DNA of 6,685 bases, from positions 1 to 6,685 of the forward strand of contig CAMXYS010000089.1 in assembly GCA_947253135.1 (NCBI GenBank), written 5' to 3'. The DNA comes from an uncultured Clostridia bacterium (lineage in GTDB: Bacteria > Bacillota > Clostridia > Saccharofermentanales > Fastidiosipilaceae). Made by a program: the position numbers and the translations under genes. The notes below the pieces were generated by a model. It was not told where the DNA came from, did no database searches, and worked only from the letters and a program-made list of their open reading frames with translations. Positions 1-5,905 of this stretch are shown piece by piece (the first letter of the stretch is position 1; each line of letters begins with the position of its first letter).

Positions 1-381
1 CCGGCGTAAAGCCTCCAATTTTTCTTCGCGGCTGGCTGTTGCCGGAACCGGAGTAAAGTCTTCAGCCTCGGCCTGTTCACCGTCCGTTGTAATGACAACC
101 GCCTCGACGCTGGCGCCGGCTGAAGTGAGAATGGAAGTGACTGCTTTAACCTTACCCGACACACTTGAATAAATAGGGCAAGAGAGTTTCGCTTCAGAAT
201 CACCGATCAAGGTGCCCACCTTGACCTCGTCCCCTCTTTTGACCGTCGGTTTGCACGGTGCGCCGATGTGTTGCACCATGGGTATGGTCACTTCGGCAGG
301 AACAGGTAGGTCTACCGTCGGCAGACCGGCTGTTCGCTTGGCTTCGGGCGGATGAATTCCGCCCCTAAAATGCTTTGCCAT
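1..381 (-). CDS. rnfC: RnfC, Rnf electron transport complex subunit C (N-terminal part, cut by window edge)
   Basis: This is the first 127 codons of RnfC, open to the window edge. RnfC is the peripheral NADH/FMN and [4Fe-4S] subunit of the membrane Rnf complex, which couples ferredoxin:NAD+ electron transfer to ion pumping. The visible part begins MAKHFRGGIHPPE, the usual RnfC N-terminus (GGIHPPE at residues 7-13). A barrel-sandwich region follows with QHIGAPCKP (37-45), VKRGDEVKVGTLIG (47-60) and SSVSGKVKAV (72-81), all typical of the family. RnfC is usually about 440 residues, so the NADH/FMN-binding and cysteine-rich cluster regions lie outside the window. The ATG at 381 has a purine-rich ribosome site (AAAGGAGAGG on the minus strand, 393-402). 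In many Clostridia rnfC opens the rnfCDGEAB operon, and its position here after an AT-rich gap fits that. The cluster beyond the edge is inferred. Confidence 0.93.
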   Translation of the reverse strand, partial: MAKHFRGGIHPPEAKRTAGLPTVDLPVPAEVTIPMVQHIGAPCKPTVKRGDEVKVGTLIGDSEAKLSCPIYSSVSGKVKAVTSILTSAGASVEAVVITTDGEQAEAEDFTPVPATASREEKLEALRR

Positions 382-410
382 GATTAACTACCCCTCTCCT
401 TTTATCTTTA

Positions 411-437
411 AGTAAAATCATTAAAGCTATTTTTACT
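411..437. repeat. Inverted repeat in the rnfC upstream region
   Basis: A perfect 7-bp inverted repeat has arms AGTAAAA (411-417) and TTTTACT (431-437) around a 13-base centre. It covers the proposed -10 box of rnfC. It could be an operator or a weak hairpin in the mRNA. AT-rich DNA produces such repeats by chance, so the significance is uncertain. Confidence 0.4.
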
Positions 438-449
438 ATAGATTAACAA
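420..449 (-). promoter_or_regulatory. Possible promoter for rnfC
   Basis: On the minus strand, TTGTTA (444-449) and TTTAAT (420-425) are separated by 18 bp in a strongly AT-rich gap upstream of rnfC. The -35 matches the sigma-A consensus at 4 of 6 positions and the -10 at 5 of 6. Transcription would start near 413, about 30 bases before the ATG. The match is moderate and unproven. The asnA stop is only 78 bp away and no clear terminator separates the genes, so read-through from asnA is also possible. Confidence 0.35.
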
Positions 450-459
450 AACAAACGCC

Positions 460-1485
460 CTACAGTAAACGCACTGACTGCTCTTGGCACAAATTGACTG
501 TGTCCTCGTCCCAAATCGAACATTGCACCTCCCCGATGTGAGCCTTGCCCAGTAGTAACATGCACAGCCGTGATTGGCCGATACCGCCTCCGATCGTCAG
601 GGGGAGTAAACCTTCCAGCAGCATTTTATGAAATAAGAGCTCCCTGCGGTCATCACAACCGGCTACTGTCAATTGGTGGTCTAAGGCTGCAGGATCCACC
701 CGAATACCCATTGAAGAGATTTCTAAGGCGTCATCTAAAACCGGATTATAAAGTATTAAATCGCCGTTTAAAGACCAGTCATCATAGTCCGGTGCGCGCA
801 AAGAATGTGGCTCGCCGGATTTTAAGGGGGCGCCAATTTCACTTACAAAAATGGTCCGGTGTTCTTTGACAAAAGCCCGCTCCCGTTCGGCCGGAGTCAG
901 GTCCGGGTACAAGTTCTCCAACTCCCGCGAGCTGATAAAGGTCACTTCGCGGCAAATCACCGGTGGCACCTGCTGGAATTTCCAATGAATCATAAAGGAT
1001 GTATGGTAAATACAATCGACGATGTGTGCCACTGTTTTTTTCAAGTAATCCAGGTTTCTCTCTTCCGGCCGAATTACCTTTTCCCAGTCCCACTGGTCGA
1101 CATAAAAAGAATGCGTATTGTCAGGCACCTCGTCACGGCGGATTGCATTCATGTCAGTGTATAGACCCTTGCCCGGGTTAAACTCGTAACGCTTTAAGGC
1201 CAACCGCTTCCACTTGGCCAGAGAGTGAACCACCTCGCCTGTACTGTCAGCCGCGGGCAGGTCAAATGAAACCGGTCGCTCCACCCCGCTCAAATTGTCA
1301 TTTAAGCCGCTTTGAGGATCCACAAACAGGGGGGCTGAAACCCGCTTCAGATTAAGAGCATCCGCTAGGTTTTCCTGAAAATTATTTTTGATGAGGCTGA
1401 TCGCTTGTTGCGTGTCATACAAGTCTAAAGAAGACCGGTAACCTTCCGGGATAACAGAATGGCCCTGTCCTGCTGTCTGCTTCAA
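460..1485 (-). CDS. asnA: Aspartate--ammonia ligase (asparagine synthetase A)
   Basis: AsnA makes asparagine from aspartate, ammonia and ATP (giving AMP and PPi) in the cytoplasm. It has a class II aminoacyl-tRNA synthetase-like fold. The 341-residue product carries the family blocks throughout: LNDNLSGVERPVSF (61-74), HSLAKWKR (87-94), GLYTDMNAIRRDE (107-119), VDQWDWEKV (129-137), RAPDYDDW (230-237), the long conserved block at 239-264 containing SSMGIRVD, and IGGGIGQSRL (298-307). Length is close to the 330 residues of E. coli AsnA, with roughly 10 extra N-terminal residues. The start is TTG: GGAGG (1493-1497 on the plus-strand numbering) sits 7 bases upstream, and the nearby ATG at 1499 is out of frame and meets a stop after five codons. 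The stop TAG at 460 lies 78 bp before rnfC. A 64-bp gap separates asnA from the CDF gene upstream, so it may be part of that transcript or have its own promoter. Confidence 0.97.
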   Translation of the reverse strand: MKQTAGQGHSVIPEGYRSSLDLYDTQQAISLIKNNFQENLADALNLKRVSAPLFVDPQSGLNDNLSGVERPVSFDLPAADSTGEVVHSLAKWKRLALKRYEFNPGKGLYTDMNAIRRDEVPDNTHSFYVDQWDWEKVIRPEERNLDYLKKTVAHIVDCIYHTSFMIHWKFQQVPPVICREVTFISSRELENLYPDLTPAERERAFVKEHRTIFVSEIGAPLKSGEPHSLRAPDYDDWSLNGDLILYNPVLDDALEISSMGIRVDPAALDHQLTVAGCDDRRELLFHKMLLEGLLPLTIGGGIGQSRLCMLLLGKAHIGEVQCSIWDEDTVNLCQEQSVRLL

Positions 1486-1492
1486 AATGACA

Positions 1493-1497
1493 CCTCC
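1493..1497 (-). promoter_or_regulatory. Ribosome binding site that fixes the asnA TTG start
   Basis: GGAGG on the minus strand lies 7 bases before TTG at 1485, an ideal spacing. An out-of-frame ATG (1499-1497) overlaps this motif and opens a frame of only five codons whose TGA overlaps the TTG. TTG is therefore the supported asnA start. Confidence 0.75.
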
Positions 1498-1528
1498 ATT
1501 TTCTTTTAGTACATCTTTACAAAATTAA

Positions 1529-1538
1529 ATTGTATACC
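1529..1538 (-). promoter_or_regulatory. Possible extended -10 promoter for asnA
   Basis: The minus strand reads TGGTATACAAT here. It contains TACAAT (5 of 6 to TATAAT) and, in a shifted register, TGGTATACA, which resembles an extended -10 element. No convincing -35 hexamer is found at 16-18 bp. If used, transcription would start about 35-40 bases before the TTG of asnA. Confidence is low. Confidence 0.3.
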
Positions 1539-1539
1539 A

Positions 1540-1560
1540 AAATTCCTTTTTAAGGAATTT
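1540..1560. repeat. Perfect 9-bp inverted repeat overlapping the CDF stop codon
   Basis: Arms AAATTCCTT (1540-1548) and AAGGAATTT (1552-1560) flank a 3-base centre. The repeat covers the TAA stop of the CDF gene (1550-1552) and sits just upstream of the possible asnA promoter. As RNA it could form a 9-bp AU-rich hairpin, but only a short T stretch follows on the minus strand, so it is a poor intrinsic terminator. An operator role for asnA is equally possible. Confidence 0.55.
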
Positions 1561-2764
1561 GCTCCGGTTGATCGGCGACATAGTTAAAGTGATAAGACCG
1601 GTCGACAGTCAAAAATACCTTAATGGTGCGCGGCGGGTGAGCCTCGTTTAAGGCTGATTCAATGCGCCGGTGAATATCCTGGTCGGAAATCTCTGCTCCG
1701 GGCTCCATTACAATATCAAAAATAACATGATACTCATCCTGCTTGCGGCTGATTCTAAAGTCGTGGAAATCGATAAAACCGGGTATTTGTCGAACAATAG
1801 CGGCCGTTTCCTCTCTGAACTCCAGAGTCAACGGATCATTTAGAACGACCGGATCCAAATGGACAACCAGCTGGACACCTGTTTCTCTTTTTACGTCTCT
1901 TTCAATTTCATCAATTCGTTCGTGGCTGATCAGGATCGGGGCAGCTGCATCCACTTCTACATCAACCGTCGCAAAGTAACGGCCGGGGCCATAGTCATGC
2001 AAAATCAAGTCATGGGAACCGAGGATGCCCGGGCGGTCGTTGACTAAGTCAAGAATTTTTTTACTCAAGTCAGGGTCCGGTTTTGCCCCTAAAAGGCGGC
2101 TGATGGTCTCCTTGAGGATATCAAAGCCTGAATAAAGAATAAAAACGGACACAGCGAGGCCAAACCAGCCATCGGTCCGCAGCCCAGTCAGGCGTCCTAC
2201 CAATAGGCCCACTAAAACAGACGTTGTAGACAGGACGTCGGCAATGCTGTCCGAGGCTACAGCCCGCATCATATCACTGTCAAAATACCGTCCCAGGTGG
2301 CGATTAACAAAGAAGAGCAAGAGCTTCAAAAAAATTGAGCATGACAAAACAATTGCTAAAACGGGTGATACTGCCACTGGTTGCGGCTTAATAATGCGGC
2401 CGATCGACTGTTTACCTAATTCTAGGCCGATGAAAAAAACAAGAGCCGCAATAAAAGTTGAGGCTAAATATTCCAGTCTGGCATGGCCGAAGGGGTGGTT
2501 GTCATCAGCCGGTCTTTTTGCAAAGCGACTTGCTAAAAGGGAGACCAATGACGAGACACAATCTGACAAATTATTGACAGCATCACCGATGACCGAGACA
2601 CTGTGAGCGGCCCAACCAACTAGGGCCTTGGCCAAGACTAAGCTGCTGTTGACTGCCAGTCCCAGAAGACTGGTGTGCTGTAAGGCCCGGTAGCGCACCC
2701 GCAGGAGCGGGGCGCCATCAGGCTGCCTCTCCAGATAAGAAATATAGCACTTGAAAACAGACAT
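1550..2764 (-). CDS. Cation diffusion facilitator (CDF) transporter, MntE-like, with two C-terminal domains
   Basis: This 404-residue membrane protein belongs to the CDF family, proton-coupled exporters of divalent metals. The N-terminal half holds about six hydrophobic segments. The metal-site motifs are NxxxD in TM2 (N64, D68, within GDAVNNLSD) and DxxxD in TM5 (D172, D176, within SDSIADV). This N-D/D-D set resembles manganese exporters of the MntE type rather than the H-D/H-D set of zinc exporters; manganese as substrate is inferred. HPFGHARLEY (90-99) is the usual loop after TM2. Residues about 231-305 form the usual cytoplasmic domain (SHDLILHDYG, VVHLDP). About 90 further residues (310-395), with a new FHDFRIS start and a VFLTVDRSY end, look like a second ferredoxin-like domain. 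Common CDF proteins are nearer 300 residues. The ATG at 2764 overlaps the stop of the upstream gene (TAATG) and lacks a clear ribosome site, so translational coupling is likely. Confidence 0.93.
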   Translation of the reverse strand: MSVFKCYISYLERQPDGAPLLRVRYRALQHTSLLGLAVNSSLVLAKALVGWAAHSVSVIGDAVNNLSDCVSSLVSLLASRFAKRPADDNHPFGHARLEYLASTFIAALVFFIGLELGKQSIGRIIKPQPVAVSPVLAIVLSCSIFLKLLLFFVNRHLGRYFDSDMMRAVASDSIADVLSTTSVLVGLLVGRLTGLRTDGWFGLAVSVFILYSGFDILKETISRLLGAKPDPDLSKKILDLVNDRPGILGSHDLILHDYGPGRYFATVDVEVDAAAPILISHERIDEIERDVKRETGVQLVVHLDPVVLNDPLTLEFREETAAIVRQIPGFIDFHDFRISRKQDEYHVIFDIVMEPGAEISDQDIHRRIESALNEAHPPRTIKVFLTVDRSYHFNYVADQPEQIP

Positions 2765-2766
2765 TA
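2762..2766 (-). promoter_or_regulatory. TAATG stop/start overlap (translational coupling)
   Basis: On the minus strand, the TAA stop of the zinc-ribbon gene (2766-2764) shares one base with the ATG of the CDF gene (2764-2762). The bases upstream of this ATG carry only a weak GGA element, so reinitiation by ribosomes finishing the upstream gene is the likely way the transporter is translated. The two genes must share an mRNA for this to work. Confidence 0.7.
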
Positions 2767-4668
2767 ATAGGTCATTCCGGTATAGCCGCCGGTGGCGGGC
2801 TCACTGTCAGCAGGCACTTCATTTTGGCTGATCACCCAGGCCCGCCTGCCTTGGTCATACCGCAAATAATGAGTCCAACGGTCAGCAGCATCAGCCGTCT
2901 CAATGACAGCGCCATCTTGGAGCAACTGATAAGAATTGCGGCAGGTCTCGGTGACAATAACCTTTAACTCACCATTTTCGTAGCTGACCTGCCAGCTGTT
3001 ATTCCAAAAATCAGCGCGCACCGGCGTGTATTGGATGCTCATCCCGCGTGCCGCCATTTCCTTGAGCCAGTCTTTTTGTCGGCTGAGCTGGGGTTCGGCT
3101 AAATTACTATAAACAGAAGCGTCAAGCGACCGGGCCGCCTGCACATCCTCTCGCAAGAAGTTCACCACTGCCTTGGTAACATCATCCTTGATCGCCTGGG
3201 TCAAACGCCCTGCCCTAGCGGCCTCCAAGTCGGTTTCGCTATACGGTAAGGCGGCCTTGGCCACCCCACCGCCGGACTTGTTGCCTGCGCCGGAAGCACT
3301 GCCGCTGCCGGAACTGCCTGCTCCACCGGAGCTGTCCTCCCCACCGGAAGTACTGCCACTGCCGGAAGCTGTGTTCCCTGAACCAGCAGCAGCTCCTGCT
3401 TCTGCGGCCTCAGTTTGATTGGTCTTACCTGTTTCCCGTGCCTGTAAAGAGCGCACATCTGAAAAATTGAAATGCAACAAAACACCGTCTTTGTTGGCTG
3501 CAACAGGCTGTGACCGATGTAATTTCCCGTCTTCTTCATAGGCCAAACTCAAACTGGCCTGTTTAACGACCGGTCCGAATATCCCATTCCGGTCAGCTAA
3601 ATCACTGACTCGCACACCACTGTCCTCGCCGTTGACCAGAATCTTGGCCTCATCATGCTTGTCATCAATTTGCACCTTGACAACCTCACGGCGGGCATCT
3701 AAGACATAGACGCCATTGTGCATAGCTTCTGCTGAATAGGTGAGCAGCAACGTATAGTCTTGTCCTTTAGGGTTTTCGCCCAGCAAGTCCGGATAATGCA
3801 CATTTAAGTGATAAAGTCCGGCCGTGTGCTTGGCAAACTCTTTGCCCCCGTCTTTTACCTCGGTTGCTTTTTCCAGTAAATCACCTTTGACCAGGGCTTT
3901 TGCCCGGTTGGTCTCCAGGCGGGCAGGGTAGGTCCGCAAGACATACCACTCTTCCGCTCCGTCTTGGCGCAAAATAAAGTCAGTCGCATTGCCCGCCTTT
4001 AGGTCCTCCAGCAATTGCTCACGGTAGTCGGCTTGGGCAAACAAAGCCGCATAGGCCTGTCTTTCCTGATCCGTTAGCGGTGCCCCGCTCTCCTGCTGCG
4101 ACACCAAATCTAAAACGGCAGCCGCATCATTTTTTTGTACAGCGGCAATCAGGCGGTCTGCTACTCCAGTCGGGCGCAGGCGCAGCCAGTAAAAAAGGCC
4201 ACCTGCAAGCAGGAGTAAAATGCAAATTAAAACAAGCACCGGACCTTTTTTCAACCGCCGCCTCCGCCTTTTGCTAACGTAGGCACCGGCAGGCTGAGCG
4301 GCTACAGCCGCCCGGCGAACGGCCTGCTGTTCTGCTGCCAAGTCCTCATTGGAACCATAAACAGGCAGGCGGTCCGCCTCCTCAACCCGGGCCGGAGAGC
4401 TGTCAGCCGGATCGGCCAGATTACCGGAATCAAAACCATCATAATAGTCATCATAACCCGGGGCGGGCGTGAAGCTGACAGGCTCTTGGGGCCTTGGCCG
4501 CAACACTTCAGTCGGCCCCTCTGAGGGATGCTGGTTCACCTCAGAAAAAGATTCTTCTGCTCCGCCCGGCTGGTGGTCTGACCCTTGGTCAGCCCGCAAA
4601 TCAGAGCCGCAGTAGGGACAGTACGGCTGGTTATCCGGCACCGGATTTCCACATTCTCTACAAATCAT
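2764..4668 (-). CDS. Zinc-ribbon, single-TM protein of the TcaA/YvbJ type
   Basis: This 634-residue protein has a clear modular layout. Residues 3-20 form a zinc ribbon (C3, C6, C17, C20; two CxxC pairs). An acidic, Pro-rich, probably disordered stretch runs to about 130. A basic cluster (KRRRRRLKK, 133-141) precedes one membrane segment (about 142-164), so the N-terminus should be cytoplasmic and the rest outside. Residues about 168-225 resemble the second domain of TcaA-like proteins, followed by beta-rich extracellular sequence to about 415. A Gly/Ser-rich linker (about 422-469) leads to a C-terminal NTF2-like domain (about 476-616). TcaA of Staphylococcus is linked to cell-wall glycopeptide response; the exact role here is unknown. 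The start chosen is ATG 4668, which has GAGGGAG 8 bases upstream and puts the zinc ribbon at the N-terminus. A TTG at 4695 in the same frame has no ribosome site. It is coupled to the downstream CDF gene. Confidence 0.82.
   Translation of the reverse strand: MICRECGNPVPDNQPYCPYCGSDLRADQGSDHQPGGAEESFSEVNQHPSEGPTEVLRPRPQEPVSFTPAPGYDDYYDGFDSGNLADPADSSPARVEEADRLPVYGSNEDLAAEQQAVRRAAVAAQPAGAYVSKRRRRRLKKGPVLVLICILLLLAGGLFYWLRLRPTGVADRLIAAVQKNDAAAVLDLVSQQESGAPLTDQERQAYAALFAQADYREQLLEDLKAGNATDFILRQDGAEEWYVLRTYPARLETNRAKALVKGDLLEKATEVKDGGKEFAKHTAGLYHLNVHYPDLLGENPKGQDYTLLLTYSAEAMHNGVYVLDARREVVKVQIDDKHDEAKILVNGEDSGVRVSDLADRNGIFGPVVKQASLSLAYEEDGKLHRSQPVAANKDGVLLHFNFSDVRSLQARETGKTNQTEAAEAGAAAGSGNTASGSGSTSGGEDSSGGAGSSGSGSASGAGNKSGGGVAKAALPYSETDLEAARAGRLTQAIKDDVTKAVVNFLREDVQAARSLDASVYSNLAEPQLSRQKDWLKEMAARGMSIQYTPVRADFWNNSWQVSYENGELKVIVTETCRNSYQLLQDGAVIETADAADRWTHYLRYDQGRRAWVISQNEVPADSEPATGGYTGMTY
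3290..3367. repeat. 24-base near-repeat encoding part of the Gly/Ser linker
   Basis: Positions 3290-3313 and 3344-3367 match at 22 of 24 bases, offset by 54 bases (18 codons). On the minus strand both encode SGSGS(A/T)SG in the extracellular linker of the zinc-ribbon protein. In-frame duplication in low-complexity linkers is common and may make the linker length variable. Confidence 0.6.
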
Positions 4669-4721
4669 TATGTAAACTCCCTCAACTCGCTGCAACGTTC
4701 AAGCTGTTTTATACAGGTATC

Positions 4722-4753
4722 ATTATACAATAAGGGCTTTTTATTCTTGTAAA
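4722..4753 (-). promoter_or_regulatory. Possible promoter for the zinc-ribbon/CDF pair
   Basis: A perfect TATAAT lies on the minus strand at 4722-4727, about 54 bases before the ATG at 4668. The best upstream hexamer, TTTACA (4748-4753), is 20 bp away, longer than ideal. No strong terminator is visible after trpS, so transcription may come partly from the trpS promoter. Confidence 0.45.
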
Positions 4754-4776
4754 CTCAACTGCCGAAAACTCAATTG
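4751..4776. repeat. Short direct repeat around the trpS stop
   Basis: AAACTCAACTG (4751-4761) and AAACTCAATTG (4766-4776) match at 10 of 11 bases with a 15-base period. The second copy includes the trpS stop codon (4770-4772). No function can be assigned, and it may be chance. Confidence 0.35.
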
Positions 4777-5756
4777 ACAAAACCCATTTTGCGGTAAACC
4801 TTGCTCATGGTTTTACGCGCTAAATATGAGGCTCTAGCCGCCCCGTCACGATAAATTTCAGCAAGATAGGACTTATCTCCTCTGATTTCTTTAAAGCGAT
4901 CTTGGACCGGTTTCAGGCCTGCAATGATCAAAGTGGCCAAGTCAGCCTTAAAACCGCCATAACCCTGGCCTCGGTAGCGGGCAACTATAGTCTCAGGCCG
5001 GTCACCGGAAAAGGCCGAATAGATATCAATTAAATTGCGGAGACCCGGCTGTTCCGGCCGGTAGGCAAAGTTGGCCAGAGAGTCTGTGACCGCCCGCTTA
5101 ATTTTGCGTTCGATCGCCTTGGCATCATCTAAAATCAAAATATAAGAATTTTCGTCAGCAGCGGATTTGCTCATTTTGGCAGTCGGATCTTGCAGGCTCA
5201 TGACCCGACCACCGACCCGAGGCGGCAAGATCTCCGGAACAACAAAGGTTTCCGAATAACGGCTGTTAAAGCGCTGGGCCAAGTCCCTCGTCAACTCAAT
5301 ATGCTGCCTTTGGTCTTCACCGACCGGCACGTAGGACGTTTGATAAAGCAGAATATCAGCCGCCATCAGGACCGGGTAGTTGAGCAGACCGGCGGTCACC
5401 TCATCGGTTCGGGCCGCCTTGTCCTTATATTGGGTCATGCGCTGCAACTGTCCCAGCCCGGTGATTGTATTGAGACACCACATCAACTCCACATGTTCCT
5501 TGACCTGTGACTGTATATAGATAATAGAGCGCTGTGGATCGAGACCACAAGCTAAGTAAAGGGCCAGAACATCCAAGGTGTGCTGCCGCAATTCAGCCGG
5601 GACTTGAGGCACTGTGATCGCATGTAAATCTGCAATGCAGTAAAGGCAATCATAAGAATCCTGCAATGCATCAAAATTGGATAAGGCGCCGATATAGTTT
5701 CCGATGGTCAAAGAGCCGGACGGCTGAATGCCGGAGTAGACAACCTGTTTTTTCAT
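4770..5756 (-). CDS. trpS: Tryptophan--tRNA ligase
   Basis: TrpS is the cytoplasmic class Ic synthetase that charges tRNA-Trp using ATP. The 328-residue product matches the family's usual length. It opens with MKKQVVYSGIQPSGSLTIGN, where TIGN (17-20) is the HIGH-type ATP motif. MAADIL (131-136) carries the aspartate (D134) that in the family contacts the tryptophan amino group. VPVGEDQ (143-149) and KMSKS (194-198) are also intact, so the enzyme should be active. ATG 5756 is chosen because GGAGGG lies just upstream. An in-frame ATG at 5810 would add 18 residues unlike the family and has no ribosome site. It has a strong promoter of its own. The leader of about 97 bases lacks the conserved T-box sequence (AGGGUGGNACC), so no tRNA-sensing riboswitch is seen. 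Confidence 0.97.
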   Translation of the reverse strand: MKKQVVYSGIQPSGSLTIGNYIGALSNFDALQDSYDCLYCIADLHAITVPQVPAELRQHTLDVLALYLACGLDPQRSIIYIQSQVKEHVELMWCLNTITGLGQLQRMTQYKDKAARTDEVTAGLLNYPVLMAADILLYQTSYVPVGEDQRQHIELTRDLAQRFNSRYSETFVVPEILPPRVGGRVMSLQDPTAKMSKSAADENSYILILDDAKAIERKIKRAVTDSLANFAYRPEQPGLRNLIDIYSAFSGDRPETIVARYRGQGYGGFKADLATLIIAGLKPVQDRFKEIRGDKSYLAEIYRDGAARASYLARKTMSKVYRKMGFVN

Positions 5757-5859
5757 TTTTCCCTCCGCTCGGGTCAGCTGAGGTCTAGCAGCCTTCCCAC
5801 AAAAGCACATAAAATGATAGGCTTATTCGAATTATTTTTTGTTCAATCTGCAAAGAGGT

Positions 5860-5888
5860 ATTATACAAGCGCAAACTCTTTTTTTCAA
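5860..5888 (-). promoter_or_regulatory. Strong sigma-A type promoter of trpS
   Basis: TTGAAA (5883-5888) and TATAAT (5860-5865) on the minus strand are separated by exactly 17 bp, which is close to the ideal housekeeping promoter. Transcription should start near 5853, giving a leader of about 97 bases before ATG 5756. It lies just downstream of the Nudix stop codon at 5906. Confidence 0.8.
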
Positions 5889-5905
5889 CCGGCAGCGACA
5901 CCCGG

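Noticed and set aside
3173..3418. Plus-strand open frame opposite the Gly/Ser linker
   Set aside because: Its Pro/Ala/Leu-rich product is the antisense reading of a GC-rich low-complexity region inside a well-supported gene. The other plus-strand frames in the window are likewise antisense to real genes.
4669..4695. TTG at 4695 as the start of the zinc-ribbon protein
   Set aside because: No ribosome site precedes it, whereas ATG 4668 has GAGGGAG at good spacing and places the zinc ribbon at the N-terminus as in related proteins.
5757..5810. ATG at 5810 as the trpS start
   Set aside because: No ribosome site, and the 18 added residues do not resemble TrpS N-termini; ATG 5756 has GGAGGG just upstream.
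5757..5905. T-box riboswitch upstream of trpS
   Set aside because: The conserved T-box sequence and antiterminator are not visible, and the likely transcript leader is only about 97 bases.
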